A stretch of 54,267 nucleotides of DNA from Metaruminococcus_A gallistercoris (GTDB lineage Bacteria; Bacillota; Clostridia; Oscillospirales; Ruminococcaceae), in the NCBI GenBank assembly GCA_904394975.1, contig CAJFNQ010000008.1, positions 1-54,267 of the forward strand, written 5' to 3'. Made by a program: the position numbers and the translations under genes. Below are positions 1-8,602 of the stretch, piece by piece (within the stretch, counting starts at the first letter, position 1; each line of letters opens with the position of its first letter). Under the pieces are notes generated by a model. It was not told where the DNA came from. It did no database searches and saw nothing but the letters and a program-made list of their open reading frames with translations.

Positions 1-60
1 TGTCAATTTGTTGTCAACTCGGATTTGAGATGCCGAAAACCCTTGATTTTACTGGATTTT

Positions 61-1554
61 TTAGTCCAGAGGCTTCATTGTGGGGAAAAGCAAAACGTCA
101 CGAATGGAAGCACTGTTGGTAAGCAGCATGACCAGACGGTCAACACCAATACCAAGGCCGCCCGTCGGAGGCATGCCATACTCCAACGCAGTGAGGAAAT
201 CCTCATCGGTTTCGCTGGCTTCGTCATCACCTGCCGCGCGGAGTTCCATCTGATGCTCAAACCGCGCACGCTGATCAATCGGGTCATTGAGTTCGGAGAA
301 TGCGTTTGCGTGCTCACGTCCTACAATGAACAGTTCAAACCGCTCTGTATAATCCGGATCGCTCGGTTTCCGTTTTGCAAGCGGAGAAATTTCAACCGGA
401 TGTTCCGTAATGAATGTAGGCTGAATGAGCTTGTCCTCACAGAATGCTTCAAAGAAAAGGTTCAGGATATCACCTTTCAGGTGATGCTCTTCATAATCCA
501 CATGGTGCTCTTTCGCAACCGCACGCGCTTCTTCCAAAGTGGAAATTTCGCCGAAATCGACGCCGGCATATTTTTTAACAGCGTCCTTCATGCTCAAACG
601 CTCGAACGGCTTTTCCAAGTCAATCGTAACATCGCCATATTGAATGATACCACTACCTAAAACGGTTTTCGCAACATGGCGGATGAGGTTTTCGGTGAGA
701 TCCATCATGCCGTTAAAATCGGTATATGCCTGATAAAGCTCCAACAAGGTAAACTCCGGGTTATGACGGGTGTCGATTCCCTCATTGCGGAACACACGGC
801 CAATCTCATAAACGCGGTCAAAGCCGCCAACGATAAGGCGTTTCAAATGAAGTTCCAGCGCAATGCGCATATACATGTCAATATCCAGCGCATTGTGATG
901 GGTGATAAACGGACGCGCAGCCGCACCACCGGCAATGGTGTGAAGCACCGGTGTTTCAACTTCAAGGAATTTTTCCTGATCCAGGTAATTACGGATCTCG
1001 CGAATAATGAGAGAACGTTTTACAAATGTATCCCGTACTTCCGGATTCACGATAAGGTCAACGTACCGCTGCCGATAACGGGTTTCTGTATCGGTCAAGC
1101 CATGAAATTTTTCCGGAAGCGGCAGCAAGGCTTTAGAAAGGAGGACAATTTCAGTCGCGTGGATGGAAATTTCCCCGCTTTTGGTTTTGAATACCGTTCC
1201 CTTCAAACCGATAATATCGCCAATATCCCATTTTTTAAAGGAAGCGTAGCTTTCTTCCCCCACATTATCAACGCGTACATAAGACTGAATGCGGTCGGTA
1301 TGATCGCGCAGATCAATAAAGCTGGCTTTGCCCATCTTACGGCGGCTCATCATACGTCCGGCAAGAGAAACCTCTTTGCCTTCCAGTTCATCATAATGAT
1401 CGCGGATCTGCTTCGCGGTATGTGTAACGTCATAGGTCGTAATCTGAAACGGATCATGTCCTGCAGCTTGTAATTCAGCAAGCTTTTCGCGGCGCACACG
1501 GCGCTGCTCATGCAATTCTTCCTGCGCAGCAGCCTCGTTTACCAGTTCGCTCAT
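61..1554 (-). CDS. lysS: Lysyl-tRNA synthetase, class II
   Basis: Charges tRNA-Lys with lysine in the cytoplasm. The 497-aa protein has an N-terminal OB-fold anticodon-binding domain (about residues 55-160). Class II motif 2 is seen as FRNEGIDTRHNPEFT with the following LLELYQAY, and motif 3 as GIGVDRLVMLL near the C-terminus. The length is normal for bacterial LysS. I chose the ATG at 1554 (MSELVNEAAAQEE) because CAGGAGGATT lies just upstream; the longer reading frame to 1602 would place this SD inside coding sequence. greA lies 126 bp upstream on the same strand with a terminator-like hairpin between, so lysS may have its own promoter or depend on read-through. The greA-lysS order is common in Firmicutes. 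Confidence 0.97.
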   Translation of the reverse strand: MSELVNEAAAQEELHEQRRVRREKLAELQAAGHDPFQITTYDVTHTAKQIRDHYDELEGKEVSLAGRMMSRRKMGKASFIDLRDHTDRIQSYVRVDNVGEESYASFKKWDIGDIIGLKGTVFKTKSGEISIHATEIVLLSKALLPLPEKFHGLTDTETRYRQRYVDLIVNPEVRDTFVKRSLIIREIRNYLDQEKFLEVETPVLHTIAGGAAARPFITHHNALDIDMYMRIALELHLKRLIVGGFDRVYEIGRVFRNEGIDTRHNPEFTLLELYQAYTDFNGMMDLTENLIRHVAKTVLGSGIIQYGDVTIDLEKPFERLSMKDAVKKYAGVDFGEISTLEEARAVAKEHHVDYEEHHLKGDILNLFFEAFCEDKLIQPTFITEHPVEISPLAKRKPSDPDYTERFELFIVGREHANAFSELNDPIDQRARFEHQMELRAAGDDEASETDEDFLTALEYGMPPTGGLGIGVDRLVMLLTNSASIRDVLLFPTMKPLD

Positions 1555-1653
1555 TTTAAAAATCCTCCTGTAGGGAAAGCCAGTATGCCTGTCCCTTTGC
1601 AATTTATTATTTCATAAAAATATGTCTATTTCTTTCAAAAAATGTAAAGAAAC

Positions 1654-1674
1654 AAAGGGCGCAAAGGCCCTTTT
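1654..1674 (-). terminator. Hairpin after greA
   Basis: AAAGGGC and GCCCTTT arms separated by a short loop lie directly after the greA stop codon, followed on the minus strand by a T-rich stretch (TTTGTTTCTTT). It is probably a weak or partial terminator between greA and lysS. Confidence 0.55.
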
Positions 1675-1680
1675 GAAAAA

Positions 1681-2160
1681 TCAGTGATGCTGGATTTCCA
1701 GGATCTCGTAATCCACCATTCCGGACGGTGCTTCCGCCTGAACGATTTCGCCAACACGGTGACCGAGAATGGCCTTTCCAACCGGAGATTCATCCGAAAT
1801 TTTACCATTCATCGGGTCCGCTTCCGTAGAACCGACCAGATGGTACTCCATAATCTCGTCGAACTCAACATCACGGATCTTGACTTTCGAACCGAGGTTC
1901 ACAACATCACGATCCACTTCTTCATCGCCAAGTACCTTAGCGTTTTTCAAGATGGCTTCCAGCTGAACAATGCGGGCTTCTACCATTGCCTGCTCGTTTT
2001 TTGCTTCATCATATTCACTATTTTCAGAAAGGTCGCCAAAAGAAAGCGCAACCTTAATTTTCTCAGCAACATCTTTGCGTTTTACCGTTTTTAATTCCTC
2101 AAGCTCCTGCTCTAAGCGTTTCAAACCATCAACAGTCAGTACAACCTGTTTTGCAGACAT
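1681..2160 (-). CDS. greA: Transcription elongation factor GreA
   Basis: GreA rescues backtracked RNA polymerase by stimulating cleavage of the nascent RNA 3' end. The 159-aa product has the standard length. It has an N-terminal coiled coil (about residues 8-75) whose tip carries the acidic residues of the DLSENSEYDEAKNEQ motif, and a C-terminal FKBP-like domain containing NGKISDESPVGKAILG. The ATG at 2160 (MSAKQVVLT) is preceded by TTAAGGAGGAA at good spacing; upstream in-frame sequence lacks an SD and is leader. A perfect-consensus sigma-A promoter lies at 2229-2257, so greA heads its own transcript. Confidence 0.97.
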   Translation of the reverse strand: MSAKQVVLTVDGLKRLEQELEELKTVKRKDVAEKIKVALSFGDLSENSEYDEAKNEQAMVEARIVQLEAILKNAKVLGDEEVDRDVVNLGSKVKIRDVEFDEIMEYHLVGSTEADPMNGKISDESPVGKAILGHRVGEIVQAEAPSGMVDYEILEIQHH

Positions 2161-2228
2161 GTAAAATTCCTCCTTAAAAACAAAAGTTCCCGGCAAAGAC
2201 GGAAACCTTTGGACAATACACAAAAATA

Positions 2229-2257
2229 ATTATATTAAAAACTGGGGCGGCTGTCAA
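2229..2257 (-). promoter_or_regulatory. Consensus sigma-A promoter for greA
   Basis: On the minus strand TTGACA (2257-2252), a 17-bp spacer and TATAAT (2234-2229) match both consensus hexamers exactly. The -35 and spacer lie inside the last codons of the upstream gene (ending at 2235), so the promoter is partly embedded in coding sequence. Confidence 0.85.
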
Positions 2258-3071
2258 GTGAGAATTCCGTTTCCAGAATATTTTGCAACGTAACCGGCTG
2301 GTTATCCAAACGGCATTGATCCGGCAAAAAGCAGTGGGATTCCGCGGGAAAAACAAACCGTTCCAATGCAGCCGCAAACTGAAGCGAATCAATCGAATCA
2401 GGGAATATACCTTTAAAACACTCAAATCCGTTCTGCGAAAACCCATGCAATACCCGGGCGTTTCGAAACTGATCGGGTTCAAGTGTTACAACTGGCACGA
2501 TAAGCTGCCCGCCCAGGTCCACGCCAAACCCTTTCGGGGAAACCAGCATCATTCCGTCGTTCGGGCGGCTCAATACATCGGTGATCTGTAAAACGCCGCC
2601 ATAGTCAGAGGTAATTTCTTCGGCGAGCAATGTGTACTCTTGTTTCCGAAGCGTCACAACTTTTAACAACGCACAATGTTTTGCCATAATATTTGCCAAA
2701 TCCAAATAAACGCCGCGCAGATCAATTAATGTAGCCGTGCGGTCACGCAACGGAATGTTCGATGAAGAAAGCCAAAACTCAACAGCGCTTTTCAAGTAGA
2801 GGTATGAAATCCGCTGCGTGTCAACAGGACGAATTCCCCATTCATCCGGAAGGCAAAGCCCCTGTTCCATAACAGCATTTTCAGCGCTTCCCCTTAAAAC
2901 CTCATGCAGTTTTTTGGTTTTAATTCGTCCAGACTTTAAATGAACAACCGGGACATCAATTCTGCCACCCCGGCTGGTTTTAATTGTTTGGACATCAACC
3001 GAAAATCCTTTTCGGAACACAGCACCTGAACGATATTCTTTTCCTTTTTCTCCCGTAATGATGCAAAACAT
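2235..3071 (-). CDS. Conserved-looking hypothetical protein
   Basis: I do not recognise this 278-aa protein. It starts MFCIITGEKGKEYRSG and has no signal peptide or clear membrane segment. Mid-protein stretches such as TATLIDLRGVYLDLANIMAKH and GMMLVSPKGFGVDLGG alternate like an alpha/beta fold, but I see no catalytic motif. I prefer the ATG at 3071: the SD-like GGCAGGG lies 7-8 bases upstream, while the start at 3089 has no SD. The SD sits inside the 3' arm of a long hairpin that also terminates the upstream S41-like gene. The downstream end overlaps the greA promoter. The function is unknown. Confidence 0.75.
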   Translation of the reverse strand: MFCIITGEKGKEYRSGAVFRKGFSVDVQTIKTSRGGRIDVPVVHLKSGRIKTKKLHEVLRGSAENAVMEQGLCLPDEWGIRPVDTQRISYLYLKSAVEFWLSSSNIPLRDRTATLIDLRGVYLDLANIMAKHCALLKVVTLRKQEYTLLAEEITSDYGGVLQITDVLSRPNDGMMLVSPKGFGVDLGGQLIVPVVTLEPDQFRNARVLHGFSQNGFECFKGIFPDSIDSLQFAAALERFVFPAESHCFLPDQCRLDNQPVTLQNILETEFSLDSRPSF

Positions 3072-3138
3072 AAAAACACCCTGCCTCATATGATTTGGAA
3101 CCTGATTTACAGGTCAATCATATGCAGACAGGATGTTT
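3072..3138 (-). terminator. Terminator hairpin that also contains the next gene's SD
   Basis: Arms at 3072-3095 and 3116-3138 pair over about 20 bp (CATATGATT core plus CCTG/CAGG, with a few G-U pairs). The loop holds a second small stem (ACCTG/CAGGT). On the minus strand it follows the stop codon of the S41-like gene and ends in GTGTTTTT directly before the ATG at 3071. The same 3' arm carries GGCAGGG, the only candidate SD for the next gene. Confidence 0.75.
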
Positions 3139-3146
3139 GTAAGAAC

Positions 3147-4346
3147 TTATTTTACCGAATCGAGAACTTCCAGTGCTTTGATATACTGTTCATCCGCTAA
3201 CAATTCGAGCTGATCGTAACTGAACAGCTTTTCATCTTCCGCAGAAAAAGTGACTTCATAGTCCGGTACAAGACCGGTACCGTTAAAGTTTTCGCTGACA
3301 GCAGAATTAAAGTAAGCGCTGCTCAATACCAAACAGCTTCCGTCCTTGAGCTGATAAGCTTCCGGCACAACGCCCTGACCATAGGTTGTTGTACCTACCA
3401 GCTTGGATTTGTTGTAGTCCCTTAAGTCAGCCGCAAACAACTCCGCCGCAAACTGGGTTTTACCGTTTACAAGCGTAACCATAGGAAGGTTCAGTTCATT
3501 CGCGTCAGAATACTTGAGCACTTCGCTTGTTCCGTCGTTTTTGGTAATTGAAGCAATATCACCGGCAGGCAGGAGAAGATCAAGCATTTCACAGGCATTT
3601 TCCAAAGTACCGCTGTTAACCCCACGCACATCAAACACAATGCCGGTAATCGTTTCATCCGCTGCAACGCTGCTGATGATCCGGCGGAACTGTTCGACCG
3701 CAGAATCTGAAAAATCCTTGATTCGAATGTATGCATTACCATTGGAAACATCCATTGTAACCAAAGGAATTTCAAAATTTTTGAGCAGAACGCTTATATC
3801 CATGTCAACACTGTCCCGGCGCACCGTAATGTTCACACTTGTTCCAGCTTCACCCATTAGCTTGTTCAGCGCATCCGCATACTCAACAGTCTGAACATCT
3901 TCTCCCTCAATAGCGATCAGAAGATCGTTTTCCTGAATTTCGGCAGATTCTGCCGGAGAACCTTCATACACCTCACTGATACGCAAATAGCCACTGTCGT
4001 CACGGGATAAAGCAGCCCCAATCCCAACCAGTTTTCCTTTTTCAATGGCAACCAGCCGATTGTATGTTTCCGCATCGTAATACGTAGCATATGGGTCATC
4101 AATACCGTCCGCAAAACCATCTGAAACGCTGTTCAACAACCGCGTTTCATCAATTTCGCCAACATAATTCTGACGGATGAGATGCTCCACCTCCGAAATC
4201 TTTTTATACAATTCTTCCCGTTCTTTTACGTTGAATACCTTATCATTGAACATGTTCAGGGTAATAATCATCGTAATCGTAAAAGTGATTGCCGCAATTA
4301 CAGCCATGAAGCTGATCGCAGCTCCCAGGGAAATTTTTCGATTCAT
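3147..4346 (-). CDS. S41 (CtpA/CtpB-like) peptidase homolog, probably inactive
   Basis: The 399-aa protein has an N-terminal membrane anchor (about residues 8-32), an S41 N-terminal region (YVGEIDETRLLNSVSDGFADGIDDPYATYY split around residues 61-90), a PDZ domain (about 105-185, with GSPAESAEIQENDLLIAIEG) and a C-terminal S41 fold (about 190-375). In active CtpB/Tsp the nucleophilic Ser and general-base Lys are 25 residues apart (SASAE and FGKGTVQ motifs). Here the equivalent positions read TQFAAE and YGQGVVP, so Ser is Phe299, Lys is Gln324 and the supporting Gln is Pro328. The fold looks intact but catalysis should be lost. The ATG at 4346 has GGAGGAG upstream. It follows the M23 hydrolase and ftsEX, so a scaffold or regulatory role at the division site is a plausible inference. 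Confidence 0.88.
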   Translation of the reverse strand: MNRKISLGAAISFMAVIAAITFTITMIITLNMFNDKVFNVKEREELYKKISEVEHLIRQNYVGEIDETRLLNSVSDGFADGIDDPYATYYDAETYNRLVAIEKGKLVGIGAALSRDDSGYLRISEVYEGSPAESAEIQENDLLIAIEGEDVQTVEYADALNKLMGEAGTSVNITVRRDSVDMDISVLLKNFEIPLVTMDVSNGNAYIRIKDFSDSAVEQFRRIISSVAADETITGIVFDVRGVNSGTLENACEMLDLLLPAGDIASITKNDGTSEVLKYSDANELNLPMVTLVNGKTQFAAELFAADLRDYNKSKLVGTTTYGQGVVPEAYQLKDGSCLVLSSAYFNSAVSENFNGTGLVPDYEVTFSAEDEKLFSYDQLELLADEQYIKALEVLDSVK

Positions 4347-4384
4347 TCACCGCTCCTCCAATTGCTGTTTCTCTCTGTGCGCTG

Positions 4385-5578
4385 TCAGCGGCTCACATAA
4401 TTCAGCGGATTATCCGTAACGCCGTTGACACGCACTTCAAAGTGACAGTGATTTCCATATGAGTCACCGGTTGAACCGATAAACGCAATGGTATCCCCCT
4501 GTTCCACATGCTGCCTAGCCACCACATTCAAAGATGAATTATGCGCATAAAGAGTGGAATATCCGCCGCCGTGGTCAATGATTACAACATGTCCGTAAGA
4601 CGAACTCCAGTTTGCGCGAATCACCGTACCGCTCTTAGAAGCTCGGACCGGATGACCATATGCAGCCGGAATGTCAATTCCTTTATGGAATTGCTGTTTG
4701 CCGTAAAGATCGCGCCACCCATAGCCGTCCGAAATATTCGTATAACCGGAAACCGGCCACAGCCAGCCACCCGGTGACAGCTCACTATCCGGGTTCTGTG
4801 CTTGATACTGACGAATGAGTTCTTCCATTTCACGGTCAGCCTGCTCCTGCGCTGCAATAATGCGGTCGCGTTCCGCAGCGATCTCTTCTTTTGTTCCCTG
4901 CAGGTTATAAAGCCGGTCATTCGATTGTGCCATCGCCACCTGCAATTCATTATTTTTCTCAGCAATAGAAGCTTTATCGGACTCTACCTGCGCTTTGGAC
5001 TCTTCAACAGCCTGCTTATCGGCCTGAATCTGTTCCATCTTTGCGGTCAGATCCTTGATGAGCTGGTCATCATGTTCTGCAACCTTCTGAACCGTTTCGT
5101 TCACAGTCAAAAACTCTGCAAACGAAGAACTACCGAACAGAACGCTGAGAATGGTAGAATCGTCAGTCATATACATAGCGCGAAGGCGCTTTTTGAGAAG
5201 CTCTTTGTTCTCATCAATATCCTTCTGCGCCTGCTCAATTTCCTGATTTTTAGTCTCAATATCAGCTTCTAAAAGAGAGATACGACTGTCTAAAACCGAA
5301 ATCTGATCCTGAATATTCTGAATCTGATATTTAAGCTGGGTCTGGTAAGCCTGTTCGTTTTCAACGTCGTTTCTTGCTTTATCCAGGTCCGCGTCGATCT
5401 GTTCCTTTTGCTTCGCGAGCTCAGCCTCTTTTTTGGCCAGCTCATCTCTTTGTTGCAGATATTCTTCTTCTGTCATCGCAAAAGCCTGCTGCTGAGGCGT
5501 CTGGATCACACAAACGAATGCAAACACACAAAAGAGCAAAAACGCCACTGTTTTTACTAACTGCTTTTTCCGTATCAT
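4385..5578 (-). CDS. Secreted M23 metallopeptidase with coiled coil (EnvC/PcsB-like)
   Basis: Predicted peptidoglycan hydrolase or activator working with FtsEX outside the membrane. The 397-aa product has a signal peptide (basic start MIRKKQ, hydrophobic core, cleavage after QAFA). It then has a long coiled coil (about residues 40-240, rich in E/K/Q) and a C-terminal LytM/M23 domain. The zinc and catalytic residues are present: HKGIDIP, the TLYAH stretch and HCHFEVR. The start is the ATG at 5578, preceded by TTGAGGCGG; the TTG further upstream is less likely. It lies 22 bp after ftsX, which fits the conserved ftsE-ftsX-coiled-coil M23-S41 arrangement in Firmicutes, in which FtsX controls the coiled-coil hydrolase through its extracellular loop. 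Confidence 0.93.
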   Translation of the reverse strand: MIRKKQLVKTVAFLLFCVFAFVCVIQTPQQQAFAMTEEEYLQQRDELAKKEAELAKQKEQIDADLDKARNDVENEQAYQTQLKYQIQNIQDQISVLDSRISLLEADIETKNQEIEQAQKDIDENKELLKKRLRAMYMTDDSTILSVLFGSSSFAEFLTVNETVQKVAEHDDQLIKDLTAKMEQIQADKQAVEESKAQVESDKASIAEKNNELQVAMAQSNDRLYNLQGTKEEIAAERDRIIAAQEQADREMEELIRQYQAQNPDSELSPGGWLWPVSGYTNISDGYGWRDLYGKQQFHKGIDIPAAYGHPVRASKSGTVIRANWSSSYGHVVIIDHGGGYSTLYAHNSSLNVVARQHVEQGDTIAFIGSTGDSYGNHCHFEVRVNGVTDNPLNYVSR

Positions 5579-5600
5579 AAAAAACCGCCTCAACCCTTTC

Positions 5601-6509
5601 TCAGACCTTTAAATGATTACGAACGCTGAATGTACACCCAACCGCGCCAACAACGACACCAGCCAGTACAAATCCACCAAGCAGTTCTCCCGCAATCTGC
5701 TCAAACGGGATGATGCTTGCCATCAAATCGTTGAGCCAACTGGAAGCGTAATCCGCCATCAAGCTAAACAGGAGGAAATAGATTCCCCAAATCAAAAGGA
5801 ACGCGATTGCCGCTGAAATCAATCCAATGAAAATTCCTTCCACAAAAAACGGGATGCGGATAAAATTATTGGTTGCGCCAACATATTTCATAATGTTGAT
5901 CTCTTTCCGGCGGCTGAATACAGTCGCGCGGATGGTATTGGAAATGATAACCAAAGAAACAATTACAAGCGCAATAATAATAATCATTGCAAACAGATTG
6001 ATCATGTCGCGTATATTAGTAATCGTATCCGCAACATCGGTAGGCGCGTTAATCTGCTCGGTAATTGGATTTTGTGAAAACTCAGAAACGATCTCTGACG
6101 TATCCTCCAAATCCACAATCCGAAAACGATATGAACGCGGCAGAGGGTTCTCGTCCCCTTCCAGGCCCTCCAACAAAGCGGCGCTGTCTTCCATGGTTTC
6201 ACTGAGCTCTTCCATCGCCTGCTCTTTGGAAACATAGGTCACATCAAACAGACGCGAATCATTCTGAAGCGTTTGAAGATTTGCCGCAACGTCCTCTTCC
6301 GAAACATCGTCTTTAATAAACATAACGACTTCGTTCTGATCGCCGATATAATCAATCATACTGGCGATATTCGCAGATAAAAGCCAGGAAAAACCGATCA
6401 GCAGCAAACAGGTCGTCAACACCCCAATGGAAGCAAACGACATCAACCGGTTCAGCCAGACATTTTTTCCGCCTTCTTTAACGAGATATTTGAAGCTGCT
6501 GGCTTTCAT
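5601..6509 (-). CDS. ftsX: Cell division protein FtsX
   Basis: Membrane partner of the FtsE ATPase; the complex couples ATP hydrolysis to septal peptidoglycan hydrolase activation. The 302-aa protein has four predicted membrane segments: near residues 20-45, and three in the C-terminal half (about 165-195, 215-245, 270-295). A large extracellular loop lies between the first and second segments, as in FtsX. The cytoplasmic motif RKEINIMKYVGATNNFIRIPF is typical of the family. The ATG at 6509 has AGGAGGAACCG upstream and overlaps the end of ftsE by 32 bp, indicating translational coupling. Confidence 0.96.
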   Translation of the reverse strand: MKASSFKYLVKEGGKNVWLNRLMSFASIGVLTTCLLLIGFSWLLSANIASMIDYIGDQNEVVMFIKDDVSEEDVAANLQTLQNDSRLFDVTYVSKEQAMEELSETMEDSAALLEGLEGDENPLPRSYRFRIVDLEDTSEIVSEFSQNPITEQINAPTDVADTITNIRDMINLFAMIIIIALVIVSLVIISNTIRATVFSRRKEINIMKYVGATNNFIRIPFFVEGIFIGLISAAIAFLLIWGIYFLLFSLMADYASSWLNDLMASIIPFEQIAGELLGGFVLAGVVVGAVGCTFSVRNHLKV

Positions 6510-7182
6510 CGGTTCCTCCTATATAATCATCGTATACAATCGTTCCATTTTCAATGGTAATGGTACGCCCGCCAAAATAACGAACAAGGTCATGTTCATG
6601 AGTGACCATGACGATGGTTGTCCCACATTTATTAATCTCTCTTAAAAGTTCAACAATCTCATAAGAAAGCTCCGGGTCAATGTTTCCGGTCGGCTCATCT
6701 GCAATGATCAGCGGCGGATCATTAATCAGCGCACGCGCCAGAGCAACCCTCTGCTGTTCACCGCCAGACAATTCCGTCGGAAACTTTTTCGCTTTATCTA
6801 CAAGTCCCATCAAATCAAGCACATATGGAACCTGATTACGGATATACCGACGGGACGCATCGGTCACACGCAGGCTGAACGCAACGTTATCAAACACGTT
6901 CATTGTGGGAATCAAACGGAAATCCTGAAAAACCACACCAATGGAACGGCGAAATTTCGGTATCTCACGTTTTTTGATCTTTCGCAGATCATAACCATTC
7001 ACCGTAACCGTTCCTTTGGTCGGCAATGTCTCACGCAGGATCAAGCGAAACAGAGAGCTTTTACCGGCACCCGAAGATCCTACAATAAAGGCAAATTCAC
7101 CAGCCGCAATATTCAGGTTTATGTTCTTCAGCACAGGGGGATTTTTTCCGTATGCAAAAGACACATCTTTAAAATTAATCAT
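6478..7182 (-). CDS. ftsE: Cell division ATP-binding protein FtsE
   Basis: ABC-type ATPase that drives FtsX. The 234-aa protein shows Walker A GSSGAGKSS (residues about 36-44), the Q-loop in VFQDFRLIP, the signature LSGGEQQR, Walker B LIIADEPTG and the H-loop MVTHEHDL. The start ATG at 7182 begins MINFKDVSFAYG, the usual FtsE beginning. It is the first gene of the four-gene division cluster. The regulator upstream ends 68 bp away on the same strand, so co-transcription with it cannot be excluded. Confidence 0.97.
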   Translation of the reverse strand: MINFKDVSFAYGKNPPVLKNINLNIAAGEFAFIVGSSGAGKSSLFRLILRETLPTKGTVTVNGYDLRKIKKREIPKFRRSIGVVFQDFRLIPTMNVFDNVAFSLRVTDASRRYIRNQVPYVLDLMGLVDKAKKFPTELSGGEQQRVALARALINDPPLIIADEPTGNIDPELSYEIVELLREINKCGTTIVMVTHEHDLVRYFGGRTITIENGTIVYDDYIGGTDESQQLQISR

Positions 7183-7250
7183 AAACTACTGCACCACAAT
7201 TCAAAGTTTCTCATTCCAGTTGGTCCAAATCCGCGTTTTTAACGATCCGG

Positions 7251-8336
7251 TTAGAATTTGACCGGATTTGACGTCAAATATTTTTTGACCATCAATGCAA
7301 TTTTGAAAATGATCGCATGATCGAACTCGCGCAGATCAAGGCCGGTCAATTTCTTGATCTTTTCCAGACGATAAACCAGCGTATTCCGGTGAACGAACAA
7401 TTTTCTCGAAGTTTCAGAAACGTTCAGGTTGTTTTCAAAGAATTTCTGAATGGTAAACAACGTTTCATAATCCAGCGATTCAATGGAACCACGTTTAAAC
7501 ACTTCTTTTAAAAATGTTTCACACAATGTTGTCGGAAGCTGATAAATCAACCGCGCAATGCCAAGATTGTCATAGCTTACAATCGCTTTGTCCGTATCAA
7601 ATACCTTTCCAACCTCCAACGCAATCTGCGCTTCCTTGAAAGAATGCGCAAGATCTTTCACGCCGACTACCGGAGTACCGATTCCCACAACCGCTTTGGT
7701 ATAAAACTCGCTGGACAGGGTATCCACAATCGAGCACGCAAGCTTTTCAAGGTCTTTGGATTCAATAGTAGGTTTGATCTCTTTAATCAGAACAATCTCT
7801 GTCTCACTGATGTTGAAAACAAAGTCCTTCTGCTTGTCCGGGAAAAGGTTCTGAATCACATCGTAAGCAGATACATCATGAGAAGAAGTAATCCGAATAA
7901 GCAGCGCAACACGGCTCACATCTGTGTTAAAATGGAGTTCACGTGCCTTTACGTAAATATCGCCCGGAAGAATATTATCCAAAACAACATTTTTAATAAA
8001 GTTATTGCGGTCGTATTTCTCATCATAATACTGCTTGATGCTGGAAAGAGTCACTGCCAAAATCTGGGCATATTTCGACGCAGCTTCATCCGATCCCTCT
8101 ACAAAAACCGCATAATCCGGCTTGATATGTGAGCCGAACGGTTTATATGTATATCCGTCACGAACGAAAACATCATGGCTTTCCGCAGTATCCAAAGAAA
8201 TATATTCATTGGTAATACCGATTCTGGAAAGTTCACTGCAAGCAATGACGGTGGCCTGATCATCTACAACACCAATCACACGATCAATCGTGTCTCTCAT
8301 CTGGTGAACAATGCCTTGGAACAACCGGTTCGACAT
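7251..8336 (-). CDS. PucR/CdaR-family transcriptional regulator
   Basis: The 361-aa protein ends in a PucR C-terminal helix-turn-helix (NLNVSETSRKLFVHRNTLVYR, split here as NLNVSETSRKLF and VHRNTLVYRLEKI). The middle part resembles the GGDEF-like domain found in CdaR/PucR regulators (FNTDVSRVALLIRI, then AVVGIGTPVVGVKDLAHSFKEA). The N-terminal part (about residues 10-100) resembles a sugar-diacid recognition domain. The ATG at 8336 follows GAGGGGATTTGTT. The next gene upstream is the sugar ABC-transporter ATPase, so control of carbohydrate uptake is a reasonable inference. The inducer is unknown. Related 16-bp motifs in the promoter region may be its operators. Confidence 0.87.
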   Translation of the reverse strand: MSNRLFQGIVHQMRDTIDRVIGVVDDQATVIACSELSRIGITNEYISLDTAESHDVFVRDGYTYKPFGSHIKPDYAVFVEGSDEAASKYAQILAVTLSSIKQYYDEKYDRNNFIKNVVLDNILPGDIYVKARELHFNTDVSRVALLIRITSSHDVSAYDVIQNLFPDKQKDFVFNISETEIVLIKEIKPTIESKDLEKLACSIVDTLSSEFYTKAVVGIGTPVVGVKDLAHSFKEAQIALEVGKVFDTDKAIVSYDNLGIARLIYQLPTTLCETFLKEVFKRGSIESLDYETLFTIQKFFENNLNVSETSRKLFVHRNTLVYRLEKIKKLTGLDLREFDHAIIFKIALMVKKYLTSNPVKF

Positions 8337-8397
8337 AACAAATCCCCTCTTACATTCAAAATTTACATTCATAAACTATTTTACATAACTTTTTCAC

Positions 8398-8506
8398 AAT
8401 TTGCAACATATTACGAGGGCTTTTTTGTACATTTTATGCTTTTCTGCTTGCAATCGCCCAAAATGACAGTTCTCGACCAAAGCTTATTACAAATTGTAAC
8501 ATATTG
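8398..8506. repeat. Two related 16-bp motifs upstream of the PucR-type regulator
   Basis: AATTTGCAACATATTA (8398-8413) and AAATTGTAACATATTG (8491-8506) share 13 of 16 bases in the same orientation, about nine helical turns apart. They could be operator half-sites for autoregulation; this is inference only. Confidence 0.35.
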
Positions 8507-8560
8507 TTGTCGATAAAATGTTAAGCAAAAATGAACAAAAGCAGTTAATTTTTCCCATAA

Positions 8561-8592
8561 AAAAAACGCTGTACATATGTACAGCGTTTTTT
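8561..8592 (-). terminator. Perfectly palindromic terminator after msmX/ugpC
   Basis: A 32-bp perfect palindrome centred on ACATATGT, with AAAAAACGCTGT and ACAGCGTTTTTT flanks, lies 11 bp after the msmX stop. It is flanked by A/T runs on both sides, so it can act in both directions. Confidence 0.9.
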
Positions 8593-8602
8593 AATAGAAC
8601 AA

